64,000 nucleotides of DNA from Casuarius casuarius (lineage: Eukaryota; Chordata; Aves; Casuariiformes; Casuariidae): the NCBI GenBank assembly GCA_003342895.1, contig PTFA01000365.1, forward strand, positions 310,001 through 374,000, written 5' to 3'. The notes beneath the pieces were generated by a model, which saw nothing but the letters and a program-made list of their open reading frames with translations, was not told where the DNA came from and did no database searches. The position numbers and the translations under genes are program-made. This document shows positions 33,770 through 47,207 of this stretch, piece after piece. Numbering within the stretch: the first letter of the stretch is position 1; each line of letters starts with the position of its first letter.

Positions 33770-34430
33770 CACAGAACCTATTCTGTTCTTCACACTTGTG
33801 GGTGATCCACCAAAGATGACTCAATAGTGTTGCAACAAATCATGCTGAGGATTTAAAAGTAATCAGGATGATCAAACAAGAATGGAGAGCAAAGAACTGC
33901 AGAAAGAACCCATGATACTGAGTGATTAAAGAGGCAGAAGAAACATCAAATGTTCATAAATCCACTGTAAAGTGCATGGGAAAAACATTGCTAAATACAC
34001 AATCAGAACAATGGGTGTAAATTAGCATTTCATACTAAAAAAAGATCTTTTTGAGATAATGAGGACAGTTTTATGAAAACATCAATTTAATGCTCAGCAT
34101 CAGTCAAAATACAAGAAGACTGAAGAGCAATTAGAAAAGGATTTGGAAAAAAAAAGTCATCATCCTACAGTGCAATTCCATCATGCATCTAACTATTGAG
34201 GCTAGTTCCAATCATTATAACTCAGAAATGATACTGTAGAAGCAGAAAAAAAAAGTGCATAAAAATGCTGAAAGGATGATCAGAAATAAGAACAACTTCC
34301 ACACAGTCTGAGGAAGCCATGGCTCTTCAGCTTAGGAAACAGACGGCTGAAAGGATACGATACAAATTTGATTCACTATGAGAAGGCAGTGATAAATCCT
34401 ATAATATCAATTTTTACTCATTTATATTCT
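33770..34430 (+). mobile_element. Old CR1/L3-type LINE fragment
   Basis: The plus strand follows the 3' part of ancient amniote CR1 reverse-transcriptase ORF2 in the right order. CTTGTGGGTGATCC lies at 33795 and AATGGGTGTAAATTAGC near 34010. An AAAGATCTT...GAG block comes next, then GAAAACATCAATTTAATG near 34076 and CAGCATCAGTCAAAA. After those come the gapped TGCTGAAAGGATGATCAG block and GGCTCTTCAGCTTAGGAAAC at 34321. Divergence is high, with indels and stops, so it is dead. Family assignment is from memory of CR1 consensus patterns; ends are approximate. Confidence 0.75.
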
Positions 34431-36011
34431 CAAGCATTAATTTCAGAACACCTTATACCAATAAATTTTCTGGGTTTAAAGTACAAAATGGGTTTAAGAC
34501 ACCATAGAACAATTCAGGAAGGACAAATGCAGAGATGATTATTAATGATGCTGATACCACCATTGGCACAGAGCATCCTTAACCCACTGATTATCTAAAA
34601 AACTAAGAATCCATTCTGATCAGTTCAAATTTTCCCTGTGCCTAACCCTCCCTCTATAGACATTCTAGCTTAGGCAGCAACACGGTGCCAGACCATGCTG
34701 TCTCTGGTAGACTCATGCAAGTCATTCTCCTATACTGAGCCATTATGATCTTGTCTTTCCAAACAAGGTAGTATTTACGCCTGTGAAGGTGATAAAATGG
34801 CAAATGTTTACACGTAGCATTTAAGAGGAGAGGAAGAGGAAACAAAAACCAAATGAACAGTTCTCTACAGTATCCTGTTTACTGCTAGAAAACTGCCTAG
34901 TTTTCTGCTACTACATATTGTATCATTTTTTAGAACTATTCATTTTTTTGTTACAGAGCCAATAGCTGAAATTGAGACTAAAATGAGTAATTAAAAAAAA
35001 GGTGGGGGGAGGGAAGAAAGGAAAGTGTTTGGATAATAATATTAAAAATTTTTAAAAATGCAAATTGAAATTATATAAGCTTTAAATTTGATTTGAAAAT
35101 ATTTGAAATTATTTTTGTTCAAAAGAGTAAACGGACAACATACTATTAGTTTTGCTTGTGGCAACTGTTTTAGGATAAAGAATTTCAAGAATCCCTTGGC
35201 CTCTGATATATAACCCTTTTATTTAACTTCCTCTAATTGAAGACATCTGTAGTGGTGCCACACAAAATTTAATTCAAGCTTCGAAATGTCAATAAAAAGT
35301 GTCTGTAAGAAACAATACTGATATAAACCTGGCAGGGAAGTGTGCATCAACATCTATGCAGCCATACAAAATTAAGAATATAATGGAAATCTGCTGCTAG
35401 AGTTGACGAGGTGATAAAAGCCCTTTTTCTATAAAGTCTAATGAGCTCTATTACTCTTCAGCTTTCAGGAATGTGAAGGCAAGTGGACTCAGCAGAGAAA
35501 AGCAACAGACTCTCCACACATGGCTTTATTCAAACTGCAACATATCAAATTACTAGTGTAATTACTATAACCTGACAATTTCATTAGAGTCACACAGTAG
35601 TTAACTCTTTAAGACTAACAAGAAAAACAGTGCCACAAGTCTCCTACAGTTTGTTTACTGGAAATGAAGCAATATCAGCTCTCCTACACTCTTAACTCAA
35701 ATTGTGGTAAAATACAAGTTCAAAGTTATTAAATATTTTTTTCTTTCATAGAAAAAATAAAACAGAAAAAAATTTAGCACTTGATTTCTGCTACTGTTTC
35801 TTAATGCAGTGATATGAAATTCAGTGGTAGCTCATTATCCAACTCTCAGACTCCTTTCATAACTCCATACTATCTTCCTTACCAGCTGGTGATGATACAA
35901 ACGTCATAATATACAAACTATACCCATAACAGTTTACTGTCCAGGGAAAATGGAGAGGGGGAAAAAAAAAAAGTATTCATTCCACAACTTAGTTCTAGAA
36001 TTCATACATAC

Positions 36012-36044
36012 CTCAAGTGGAGAATCACAGAGGAATCGTGTGAA
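36012..36044 (-). CDS. ATE1: ATE1 exon 8 (33-nt exon)
   Basis: A very short exon of 11 whole codons, FTRFLCDSPLE, against FTRFLCSSPLE in human. It joins either exon 7 to exon 9 at codon boundaries on both sides. The donor is strong (GAG|GTATGT). The acceptor, AATCTGATGCAG, has almost no pyrimidine tract, so recognition probably depends on exonic or intronic enhancers. It is isolated by a 15.7-kb intron upstream and a 7.7-kb intron downstream. The identity rests on the 10-of-11 match, the splice sites and the correct order between exons 7 and 9. Confidence 0.95.
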
Positions 36045-36594
36045 CTGCATCAGATTCATCAGAAACATGGAAATTTTCAGAATTATTCACAAGAAGACAG
36101 TCCACGGAAGTAGAGCAGAAAAACAAGAATATATTAGCAACAATAATATTTTAGGATACATTAATAGACAAGCATATTTTTTCAAAACTATATATTTGAA
36201 AGATACCAAAACATTTTAAGAATTCAAATAAGGCTTACATAAATAAATTGCCACTTTCCATCTTGCGAACCAGTACCAACAGATGAAAAAATAAATCATT
36301 CAAAGTACTTCAAACTCATTTATATGAAATAGAAAAAGATTTTTAAAAACATTTCTAGGAGATGAGAGGATTACCACTCTGTAATACAGGTGTGTTTCTG
36401 GTTTCTTTTATTCTAAATTAATTCTTACACATTTGCTTCTTCCTCCTCTGCAACTGCCTGCAACAGGGAGTCTTTTGCCACAGTTCTACTGGTACTATCC
36501 CAATCACTAAAAGCAAGGCTTTTAGGGCCCTCAAATGTCTTAACAGAAATTAAGTCGTACTTACATTCAAAATCATGAGCAAGCCTGTTCAAGT

Positions 36595-36616
36595 TGGGGG
36601 GGGGGGCGGGGGGGGG
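36595..36616. repeat. Poly-G tract
   Basis: About 21 bases of G with one C, so a C-run in the ATE1 transcript about 550 nt upstream of exon 8. Confidence 0.95.
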
Positions 36617-38370
36617 ACCGACTTCCTGAAAGTGCAAGTGTTTTCATAACTAGACGCCTTAGTCAACACAAAATCGTGTGCCACAGATCAAACAAAAGGC
36701 AACGTTTAAATGATCTGGAGCTTGTTCAAGATTGTGAGATTAGTAAAATTGTTATTTTATTTTTATTTTTTTACGTATATGATGGGAATACTTCCTTATT
36801 GATGTGTTCTACATAATATATTAAGGATATTATACATTTCAGATATGCATTTAACCTCAAAATATTCCATTGTTAAAACTATGTATTCTATTTTAAACAG
36901 CTACCATGTTTTACACAGTTTATTTCCTCCTCATCTAATAAACTGAATGATTTAAAATAAATCAGTGGTTCCTAAGCTGCAAAACCAGAATACATTGGAG
37001 CTTTTAATTGAAAGTTTGATGAAAAGAATACATGGACACCAACAAAAAAACCTGTCGGTTAACAAGATTTTTATTGTCAAGTATTTTATAAATTTCTGAG
37101 ATGCAGAAGGAGGTATGTTCACCTTTCTATTCGAAGGGGCATACATAAAATGGCAGGTGATTACCTGCCAATCATCTCTTTTTTTTCCCCTCAAGGAAGG
37201 AGAGAAGTGGAATGAAGGCAAAAACAAGGCGTGCCAATATTGTAAACTGCTGATTTCAGGACCAAGTTTTATGTACAGTATAAGTAATTAAAACTTTCCC
37301 TTTTCTACAGAAAGTGCATATTTGAATAAAAGAGTTTTAAAACAGATTTTAGAAATAAAAATTCAGCCTCTTGTAGATGTATGGATTTGCAAATGTTAAC
37401 TGGATTATTGTCAGTATAGTACAAAGTGAGCACTGAACCGTAACCATCTAAGAGGCACTGAAAAGTATTACACAGTAGATGCTGAAAGAATCAAGACTGC
37501 AGATGTCAAATTTCAGATTTTTCCACAACACTAATTTTATTCAAGTCCTCTCTCAAACACATAGAAGTAGCTAGCTAGTTGATCTACAAATCAATGGTAA
37601 ATATTTGGACATGTTCTTTAGGGATGAATACTGAATTTCTGTAAGCTGCTACTGTAGACAACAATACTCTGTAGTACCTATAATTAGCTGTTTCTGATTT
37701 ACTCACAACCAGAGTACTGGATACCCTGATTATTCTGATATTTATTAGAGGCCAGGAAAAATGAATGGCTGCAATATTCTAATTCAGTTCTAGAATCTTT
37801 ATTGATTTGAGGGATGGGGACAGAGGGTAAGGCTGGTGGGGGGAGAAATACTTGAGAAAAAAAATAATTCAAAATTTGAATTATTACATTTCCATAAAAA
37901 AAGAACAGTGATTTATAAATTCCTACACTGCTCGTGTATCAGCCCTTACAGCCAATAATTTTAGAATGTGCAGGCACCAGAAAAAATAAACCACGTGTTA
38001 TTAATTTTGATGTCAGAAGACCCCCAATAGTTCTTAACCTGTAACTGTAGCTTTATAGTGCAAGTTAAACCCTATGGGTGAGACAACTGAGCCAACCACA
38101 CTTTTCAAATAGCTTTATCAATTCTCCAGGCCATATGTCACAATCTTATGGGGAATACACCATTGCAAGTCCCACTACATATTATTTCCCTTATCTATTC
38201 ATACTTGCTAAAGTTCTCAGGTTAGACTGTGTATCTTCTGACATTTCCTAGAACTCTGTTAGGAAAACTTGTTTGTTTGTCTTAAAGGAATAACTTAATT
38301 GACACACAGGGCTGGTTGGTTTAATAAATATTTTAGATTTGCTGACCTTTACTGTAACAATCTCTTACTG

Positions 38371-38404
38371 GCCCCCTCCCCAAAAACCTAAACCCCCCCC
38401 CCCC
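38371..38404 (-). repeat. C-runs forming a G-quadruplex motif on the transcribed strand
   Basis: In the transcript: a run of 12 G, a short loop containing GG, then GGGG, A, GGGGG. This can form four stacked G-tracts with short loops in the pre-mRNA. Confidence 0.8.
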
Positions 38405-40152
38405 ACAATAACTTTTCATCATAACCCAGGAATAGCCACATTTATTTAAAATTTAGGTAAATGTAGGATTCAGTTTGTAAATTAAAATGTTCATTTTAAT
38501 TCTGCAAGATTATTATGAAGATACTTCTACAACACATCTGCTACAAACCTTGAAAGAAATACAGTCAAAGGCTAGCATTGTATGTAAAATAAATCACTAT
38601 CACACAAGCATAATTGAAATTCCTTTGGCAATCATAATTTTCTACCTTTAATTCAAAACTGAATTACATAAATTTTAGCTTTTTATAAACTACAATATAC
38701 ATGAAATCAACATTTTTACTTTGGTGCAAACTAATTACAATTACCATAAAGAATCCATGACCGCTAACTGAACAAGGGGAAACAAATTAAAACGTAACTA
38801 GTAAAACTAAGAGACAAACACATCACTAAAAGTTAAAACAAAGGGTAAAACTGCAGAAAAATAAAAGGAAGGTTTGGTTCCAAGCCAAAGGTAACTGCTA
38901 GAGTAAGGGCAAATGCACACTTCTAAAAACTGTAATAAAATTAGAATATTACCACCTACTTCATTTTACAAGTGGGGGAAGACATTCAGATGCTTCAGAT
39001 GTTAAACCAGAATGGACTTCACTTCTTAGGACATTAACTTTTTGAAAGCAAAAGTTGCCAGTAAAACACAATGACATCATAACCTTCTTAGGAAAAAACA
39101 GCTTTGGGCTTTCATCACCAGTAACTAAAATTAGGTGCAATATTCAGTGAGAAGACATCACGGAGAGGCATCAATTAAAAATTTTATTTTTGACAGCATT
39201 AGGGTTTTTCTTATTTGCAATTCATTGTCAAGGAAAATTAGCATTGGGTAAAGTAGGGATGAGAAAAGGATATAGGTTTGAGGCCTTTTTTAACGTCATG
39301 TACGAGGGGGGTTCGGTTTTTTTTGCCTGTGCCAGGCTCACAATACTGAAAATTAATGTTAGGAGTTTTCATTGACAAGACAGACCACATTCCCTACAGT
39401 CCCAGGGTTTCACCTCCATGTGCATCAAGCAAGCCTACTCTCTCTTCCCTCCTGTTTGCAAAATCTCACACACTGACTGTCACCCCATTTTGGGAGCTCA
39501 AGTGGCCAAATGAATCTTAGCGTAGCCACCACCGGGAACGAGCGGTGAGCAATACAGGCCAAGGAGGCAGCATTCTTTCCAGAGGGGTCCTGGCAGCTTC
39601 CCAAAAGATTCATTTTGGCAGGAGTTTTTCTTCCTCAGCTAGGGAAATCTCTAGGTATTTTAGATATACAGGGAAATGAAAGCTAGAATCCTTTTAAACA
39701 GGACAGTGGTTTCTTGGGTTTCACCTCTTTAGACCCACCCTTCCAGGCGGGACTCTTCTCCTGTCTTATCAGCCTCTTCTTGGCTTAATGTAAATCCTGC
39801 ATGAGTGCCCAGGACATCCCACCACCGTCAGGGAGTAATTTTCCCCATTTCAACGCTATTGCTTTCACGATGTTCTCACTTCTTGCAAGTTCAGAACATG
39901 CTGGCTTTTCTCTCATACTGTAAATCATCCTGGTTCATCAACAGAAACTATTTCTAGGGCACTTTATTTTTGAAGAACTTGGTTTATACAGTCACAAACA
40001 CACTTCACCCTATGAGATACGTTAGGATTTGTTCTGTGCATTAGTGTGGGCTGATATATTTTAACTGAAATCATCTCTATCAAAAACAGTCACTATTATA
40101 ATCAGTTTTATCTATAATGTTGTGGAACAGCAAGAGTAAAAAATAAGCAATT

Positions 40153-40168
40153 AAAAAAAAAAAAAAAA
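40153..40168. repeat. Poly-A run
   Basis: About sixteen A in AT-rich intron. Confidence 0.9.
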
Positions 40169-41124
40169 CTTAGGTCAAACTTTCAATAAGGCTAGACAGT
40201 ATTATGAAACTTGACTGAAATTAACCTGAAAAATGAACCAAATTCTATAACATTTAAATGATTATTAAATGTATGGTCATAAATAGAAAACAGGTCAAAA
40301 TGTAGCAGGTTTATAAGAACAGATGGTGCGAAACTTATTCTTGGACTGAACCTATTTAGCATTTTCAACAGTGACTCACAAAAACATACGAATGCTAACA
40401 GAACACAGTTTCAGAGATATCCATGGACCAAATGTTGAAAGATGTGTTTTCAAAACATACTATGTAAGAAAAGAGGGGGTTTAAAGTTCAAGTACATGAC
40501 TCAAATGCAGTTTTAAGAACAAGAATTAGACTAGAGAAATAGAAATAATTGCTGAAGGACAGAAATAACATTTCAGAATCACAGTTTCAAATCCATTATG
40601 GAGTGAGAAAAACTGCTGAGGCTTTGTCTTCTCAGAAGAAGATCTGACAATCTTACAATAGAGATTCTTTTAATTCTACATGGACTTACATAAGAAAACT
40701 CAGTATCAAAATCGGGAAAAACAATATGAACTGGGAAGCAAAAAAACGTAACCTGAATTGAATCTATACAACTGTGGACAAGTTGCTTAATCTACTGGAT
40801 GCCTAAATTCTTTGGCTCTCATAGTCATTTCAAGAATAAAATCCATGAATCCAAGGTAGTACAGTTACGAGGGCCACACAAGTAAAAACAATAAGCCTGA
40901 TACACAAAGTACTGGCTCTCAGTTGTTAAATTAACATTATCAGAGATCTGAAATGCAAGATTATCAAAGTGAGGCAGATTCCTCTGAAGTAGCAGCCAGC
41001 CATGAAGAGCCATTCATCAGATCAGCTCTGTCATCAACTGAAAGGATAAAAAAAATTCAAGAGCGCTGTAAGATGTATGGATGCATAGACAGGCTAAAGA
41101 AGTTTAAAAATATCTGCAACAGCT

Positions 41125-41163
41125 ATTATTTTTATTATTTTTATTTATTATTTTTATTTTATT
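41125..41163. repeat. T/A-rich degenerate (TTTTA)n tract
   Basis: Mixed TTTTA and TTA units over about 39 bases. Confidence 0.85.
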
Positions 41164-44100
41164 GCTAATATCAACTTTCGAATTGATCAGAATGTGCTCC
41201 TTGGCATTTCCTAGAGTTCTGACTCAGTTTTATATATTAGTTCAAGTGCATTTCAGGGAGGCAATTTAAAAAAAAAAACTGGAAAAGAAAAAGACTATTT
41301 CAGTAATTCTTTGCACCTTCTTGAACAGTGTATCTTTTGTATGTTGTTAAATTCTTTTCTTCCAAGACAAATATTTAGCTAAGCACAAAGTAAAGAGAGG
41401 GTCCAGCTAGCTTTGCAGTGGGAACTGAGACACATACTATTTTTCTACAAGCTTGTCATTATAAAACACCCCTGAAAAGTTAAATAAAATGCTTGCTTCA
41501 GTAGGTCTAAACAGCAATAAACTGTTCACACTGGCTCTTTCTAGAAACTACTGTAGAATTTTTTATGATCATTTATGGAAATGTTTTCTAACTTGTGTAG
41601 CTGCCACATAGCTTGTTTCGGTTACACTGCAGATGTGTTTCTTGAAGACAAAGACTACTATAAAAAGACTTAAAGCCTAAAAATCACATTAATGAACTAG
41701 ATGCAATGTATCAGTGTTTTACACTAGGTATATCAACCACTGAATTTACTGGAAAAGAGGCAAAAAAACCTCCACTTAATTTCAAATTTTCACATAACAG
41801 TATTTTATATATAAAATTAAGTTCAGAATGATAGGCATTAGTTTTTTAGCACAAGAACAGACTACCATTAAAGAACTAAATTATCTGACAGCTAATATAT
41901 ATTATGCTGACAGCTTCTACAGTAGACTTCAAGAAGTATTTTAAGGACAATGTTGGGTCAGAAATGTAATGTCCCACTTCATTAAAAAGAACTACTGGGG
42001 ATACCCACTATTCTGTCCAAATTAGCTTATGATGTAATCATCACTGGGATCAGAAGCTTTCCATTTTGGCACAAAAGAGCCGAGAAGAAGTCTTTTTCAC
42101 TATATTTATTTTGTTTATCATCTTACCTTCCAAGCTACACAGCTCCACATCCGTATCTATTATTTAAATAACATGAAATGTATGTTTAACACTTCATGTA
42201 AAACACAAAAGACATGTAGGTAGCAAAATGTTCTAACACACATGTATTTTTATATTGTTTTTTAATTGTGCTGAAGCTGGGGTAGAGATGGATCATAAAA
42301 TTACTTGGTGACTTATATTCTGCAAAGCCTTCCCTAAATTCCTTACACAAAAGCACTGGCATTTTTGCTGGCAAGGAAGAGTTAAAACTTTTGCAAATAC
42401 GGTTTCCTCTCAGCAAAGCAGAAGACAAGCTAGATCTATTACTAAGTTCCCTTAAATCCAGTGTTCTCCTCTGAAAATCCAGCCTATGCCCTTAGACCTA
42501 GTTACTTTATCTATCTTGTTTTAAGATTTTTGTACTGTAATTTTACAAAGTGAAAGCATGAAATGCTACCTCATTTCTCTGGTATCTTCTGTTTCTTGAG
42601 GTAAACTCACAATAACAGAGTGATACATCAGTAGAGCAAACTGTCTCAACTAGCATCAGCACTTGATTCAATTATCAAAGTATCTGTCTGTGACTGTACA
42701 AAACGAATATAGTTCATTCTTCTGTCTTGTTCTCAGATCATGATTCTATCCATTAACCTACACATTTTGTTAAAGTGGTCAAAAAGCAGGTAGCAATAAA
42801 ATGGCACTACAAAGTACCAAGTGCAACACTTCAAATTATTCAACCACCAAAATAATGGGTTATAGAGCTACAGCTGTAACATTAGCAAAGAATTTGGACC
42901 AAAAACCTGTTTGGAAAACCATCCATTCAAGCCTGCAAACAGCCAATTAAATAATAATTTGAAAATTAAATGAAGGATCATGCTTGTATATACATATTTT
43001 CTACACTAATTATATGGAAACAGACATAAAATGCATTTTTCTCTTACCCGTGTTACAAGTACTGTATAACCACTAATTTGTTAACTTAGATTACACTTAA
43101 TGATGATGAATACACATGACTACATGAATTTCACCACCACTATTCAAGCATGCTAGCTGCATGATTTTCTTATCAGTAGAAAATATATAGACCATACGAA
43201 CAACTTATGACTTGCTTATACTAAACTTCTACAAGGAAAAAAAAAGAAAAAAAAAAGATAAAAAGGACTTTGATTTCCTTTACCTATAAAATTGGCAAGC
43301 ACAACATTTAAGCGCCGTGTCTATAAGTTAAATCCAGAGATTTCAATCAATATCACGACCACTTCTTAACTCTTCTGATTCTTTCAAATTTCCAAAGGCA
43401 CTCACTTTCCAAATCTGTTTGAAGACAGCCTCTCACACTCCCTCTACATAGCAACTGTGCAAGCACAAGAATAACTAGACCCGACTTAACTCCCTGTGCT
43501 GGCTGTAACAGGTATTGCACTTACTGTCAATCACAAGGCTTTGTGCTGGTGTTAAAACTATGCTGAACAACAAAAATTGTATAGTGTGTACCAAACAGTT
43601 GTTCCACTGAAAATTAAGACAATAACAAATCTGCAAGCACAAATAATTATGTTATACTCAACTGGAAAGAAAAATGTATTTTCAATCGTGTTTTATTTGG
43701 GGATGGAGATTGAGAATTGATTATCTGCAGAAGCAAGGGGTAAGGAAAATATAAGCTGCCAGAACTGATAAGATCTGATGCAGGTATAAATCAAGAATCA
43801 TTATAAGAAAAACAGCTAATAATAAAACAGTATCTGATAATAGCGTATCAGATTTTTTCTTCTGTGTACTATTTCATATTCAATACATACAAAACAAACA
43901 ACATCTGAGATTCAAAAACAAAAAAGCAAAAAAACAAGGAGGCAATAACATTTAGTTTACATGTATTTATCAGAGGTCAAGCTTGCATGAACCAAAGTTG
44001 ATTTCTAAAGTACAACAACAAAGAACAACTGAAGTGCCTTAAGTGTCATTAATTGTAGACATTTTAATGTAAATCAACTGCAATATGCAGTCTTGCATGC

Positions 44101-45796
44101 AATAACTCTTTATAAAAAAAAACTACTGCAGAAAAAGACTACTGCTCCTAAACCGACCAATACCGAACATATTATATCCCCCAGAGATAATCAAATATTA
44201 AGATGTAAATTAGTCAAGCTCCTCCTCCCCCCCCCCAAAAAAACAGGTTCAAAAACCATACTTGCCATTTCTCTGAGCATGATTTATTATGGCAAAGCTT
44301 TATTATGATTATTAGATTTATTGTGATAAATAAGCACAAAAAAGGACAAATTTCATTCATACAACTTGTTTGCGTAATGATGGTACTGTTGATCTGCTGA
44401 TCACGTATATAATTAGTGTTTCAATTGATTTTTCATTGATAATACAGAGAAAGACTTAATGCCTGTTTAATGGAAGGATGCACAGAATCTATTACACTGC
44501 ATGATCTATGATAATGCTCTCCTAATTACATCTTGCACAGGAACTCTCTTGTTCAGCTAACAGAGCACTACAGTACTTTCTCACTGTTCATTATAGAAGT
44601 CTCCTTTGTTCCATTTGTCCCAGCTTTTATAATTTCAATTTTTCTTTATTGCCTGACTCACTTCACAAAAGACATCACCACCATCCAACCAGAACCAAAA
44701 TAAGTAACATTTGTAAGTATGTAAATAAATTCATGCAATTGATTTCATTAGTGGCTTTTTGTATGTATTATATACACTGATCCACATACTAAAGATGTCT
44801 GACTATTGTCTTCCATTACTTTAGCAAGAAAAAAGTTAAACACTAATGCGATAACTGTTCTACTACATGGGGAATAATACATGAGGACTAGTGTCTTGGA
44901 CCTGAGAAAAAAATCTTTATACACTAATATTCTATCTCCATAAAAGGCCGGAAGAAATGCATAAATAGTGTGGCAAACACGAGGACGGATTCTTCCCTTG
45001 TACATTTTCCCAGTTTCCAAAAATGAGCAGTTCAGGGATTCAGCTAATCCAAGGGTAGCCTTGGATCACCACGTTTAATAGGCAGTGATACACCTATTTT
45101 CCATGATTGTATCTTAACTCTTTCAGAAGCTATATTATTAAGCAGTCTTTAATTAGAGAATCATTTTCTGTATTTTTCCTCAGGACACCAATCCAATTCA
45201 AAGAAAACATGCTGAAATAAATATTCTTAGATGCCTTCAACTTGTGCAACATCAATACCTGACTGCACTAGGGAGCACAGAGACAACCGGGTCAGTTTTG
45301 AAGCTGAAATCCTCCGGCAACCAACTAAAGCTTTTCGGGGTACTGAGAAGTTTTCCAAGAGAAGGTCAGTAAGAGAAAAGGGGATAATCAATAGATAAAA
45401 AGCCTACACAGAAAACAGTTGTAACTTTTATGCCATGTGAAAAGTTCTAAAGTATGCTTTTATCTTGCAAGCTAAATTATTTTTGATTCCAGGAACAACT
45501 GGAGATTCAAAACCGTTCCTAGAATGCTAAATTGTTCGGCAGATAAAAGATATACGTCAGCCTTACCACAGTCTTTGTCCAGCAGTCAGAGCTGCGATGA
45601 AGATCTTGACAATGCTTTCACAGAAAAGGCAAGCTTCTTCACCTCTGGGGCAACACTAACTCTGGGACTTGGAAAAAGTTTACTTCCACTACCAAGCTTC
45701 TACCCCATCTTTTATTTGAAGAGAAGCCACTGTATCAATCAGAAATCAGTACTGCACCATCATGTATCACAGGACTCTCCAGCAAAATCTGAAACT

Positions 45797-45798
<2 letters not shown>

Positions 45799-45833
<35 letters not shown>

Positions 45834-45838
45834 CACAG
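45799..45838. repeat. Poly-T followed by (AC)n
   Basis: About 28 T then six AC units. A plus-strand open frame crosses it only because TTT codons contain no stop. Confidence 0.95.
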
Positions 45839-47190
45839 ATGTATGCACATTCACACACACACTCTTCTTCTCATATACTAAAACAGTGCTATATAATTTG
45901 AATGCAGCAAACTATACATATTGCATATACACACAACTTAAGTCCAACTATTTTCTCATAGAAAATTGTATGAATAGTGATTGTACAGGTTAGTAATAAC
46001 ATTCATGATATGAGGTAATCTTAACCTTACTGAGAGGGCAGCAAATACGGCATGGCAGCGTGTAACAATTATGACGAATTCAACTAATTCCTTGTTGACG
46101 CCCTCATACATAATATACACTACCCGAAAGCAAGTTAAATAGATGCTTTTTCTTCAGTCAACCCACTCTTACTGAGGCCTCTTCACAGAAACTTGAGCAT
46201 ACTGGCCAAATCCAGACCAATAAACGCAGAACATTTTCTCAGCTTTTATCTCTCATCTCCTCATTTAAAAACTGATGCTTTAAAAATCATTATCAACTAC
46301 CTATATTATGCCAGGACAGCACCCAAAGACCACCTTAGAATAAGCATGGTTCAGGATAAAAAAACTAAACAAAATAAACCTTCTACCAAAGCATTTAAAA
46401 TACTGCAAGCTCCTTTGCTACCATGACCTATTGCACGACTTAAATTAGATTATCAGAGTAGCATAACTAAATCAAAGTGGTTTTGGAAGGAAGGCCTAAA
46501 TTAACACAAGAAACAATATAGCATTTGACAGCCAAATTATTCAGTGGGGTACGACTAAACAAAGTTAAAGACAGTATGCAAGGAGTTACTGAAGATAGTA
46601 TAGTTCAGTTTTCATACAACAAATGAAGTGCGTAGACTAAATTACAAAAAGAATGGCAGCTTCAGAGGTAAAAAGCATCGTATCACACTACAGTGCTAAG
46701 AAACACTGCTAAAAACTTAAAGAAACCACCATCTTCAAAACACCACTGAAGAACAAAAAAATAGAAGCAAAACATTTTAGCCGGCAGCTGAGTAAAGGAG
46801 AAATAAAGGGGAGAAAAAGCAATAAATTTTTGAGGAGGATACATTTTAATGATGGAAAGCAATGGAAAAGACTGTGGGAACCTTCATCAGACATTGTAAT
46901 AGAATAATTGTATTTCTTTAAAACATTTTAAAGTATTATTAAAAAATACAGATTTAAAGCTATAGCTTGCAGGGAGGGCTTTTTGCTTGTTTTTGTTTTT
47001 TTAAACTACCAAGGTAAACTGCTATCTAAAACTGATTTTTTTTTTTAATAGCAATATGATTAAGATATATAAACTACAAGCCTATAGTCACAAGTAAAAA
47101 ATCAGTCTTATAACTTCTTTAGCTATGAATTTACATAAATCATAAATTCTGGAACCAGAACAAAGAGCTTTGCACTCTCAGAAGTAAACT

Positions 47191-47207
47191 CTTTTTTTTT
47201 TTTTTTT
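47191..47207. repeat. Poly-T run
   Basis: About seventeen T; nothing adjacent recognised. Confidence 0.85.

Larger units (their letters stand above)
28304..36011 (-). other. ATE1 intron 8
   Basis: A 7.7-kb intron holding an old CR1-type LINE (about 33770-34430), (CA)n, (TAAAA)n and homopolymer runs, and the ambiguous base at 32759. No exon recognised. Confidence 0.9.

Noticed and set aside
45524..45901. 125-codon plus-strand open frame
   Set aside because: It runs through a poly-T tract (giving a Phe run) and an (AC)n repeat, has no recognisable domain and lies inside an ATE1 intron.
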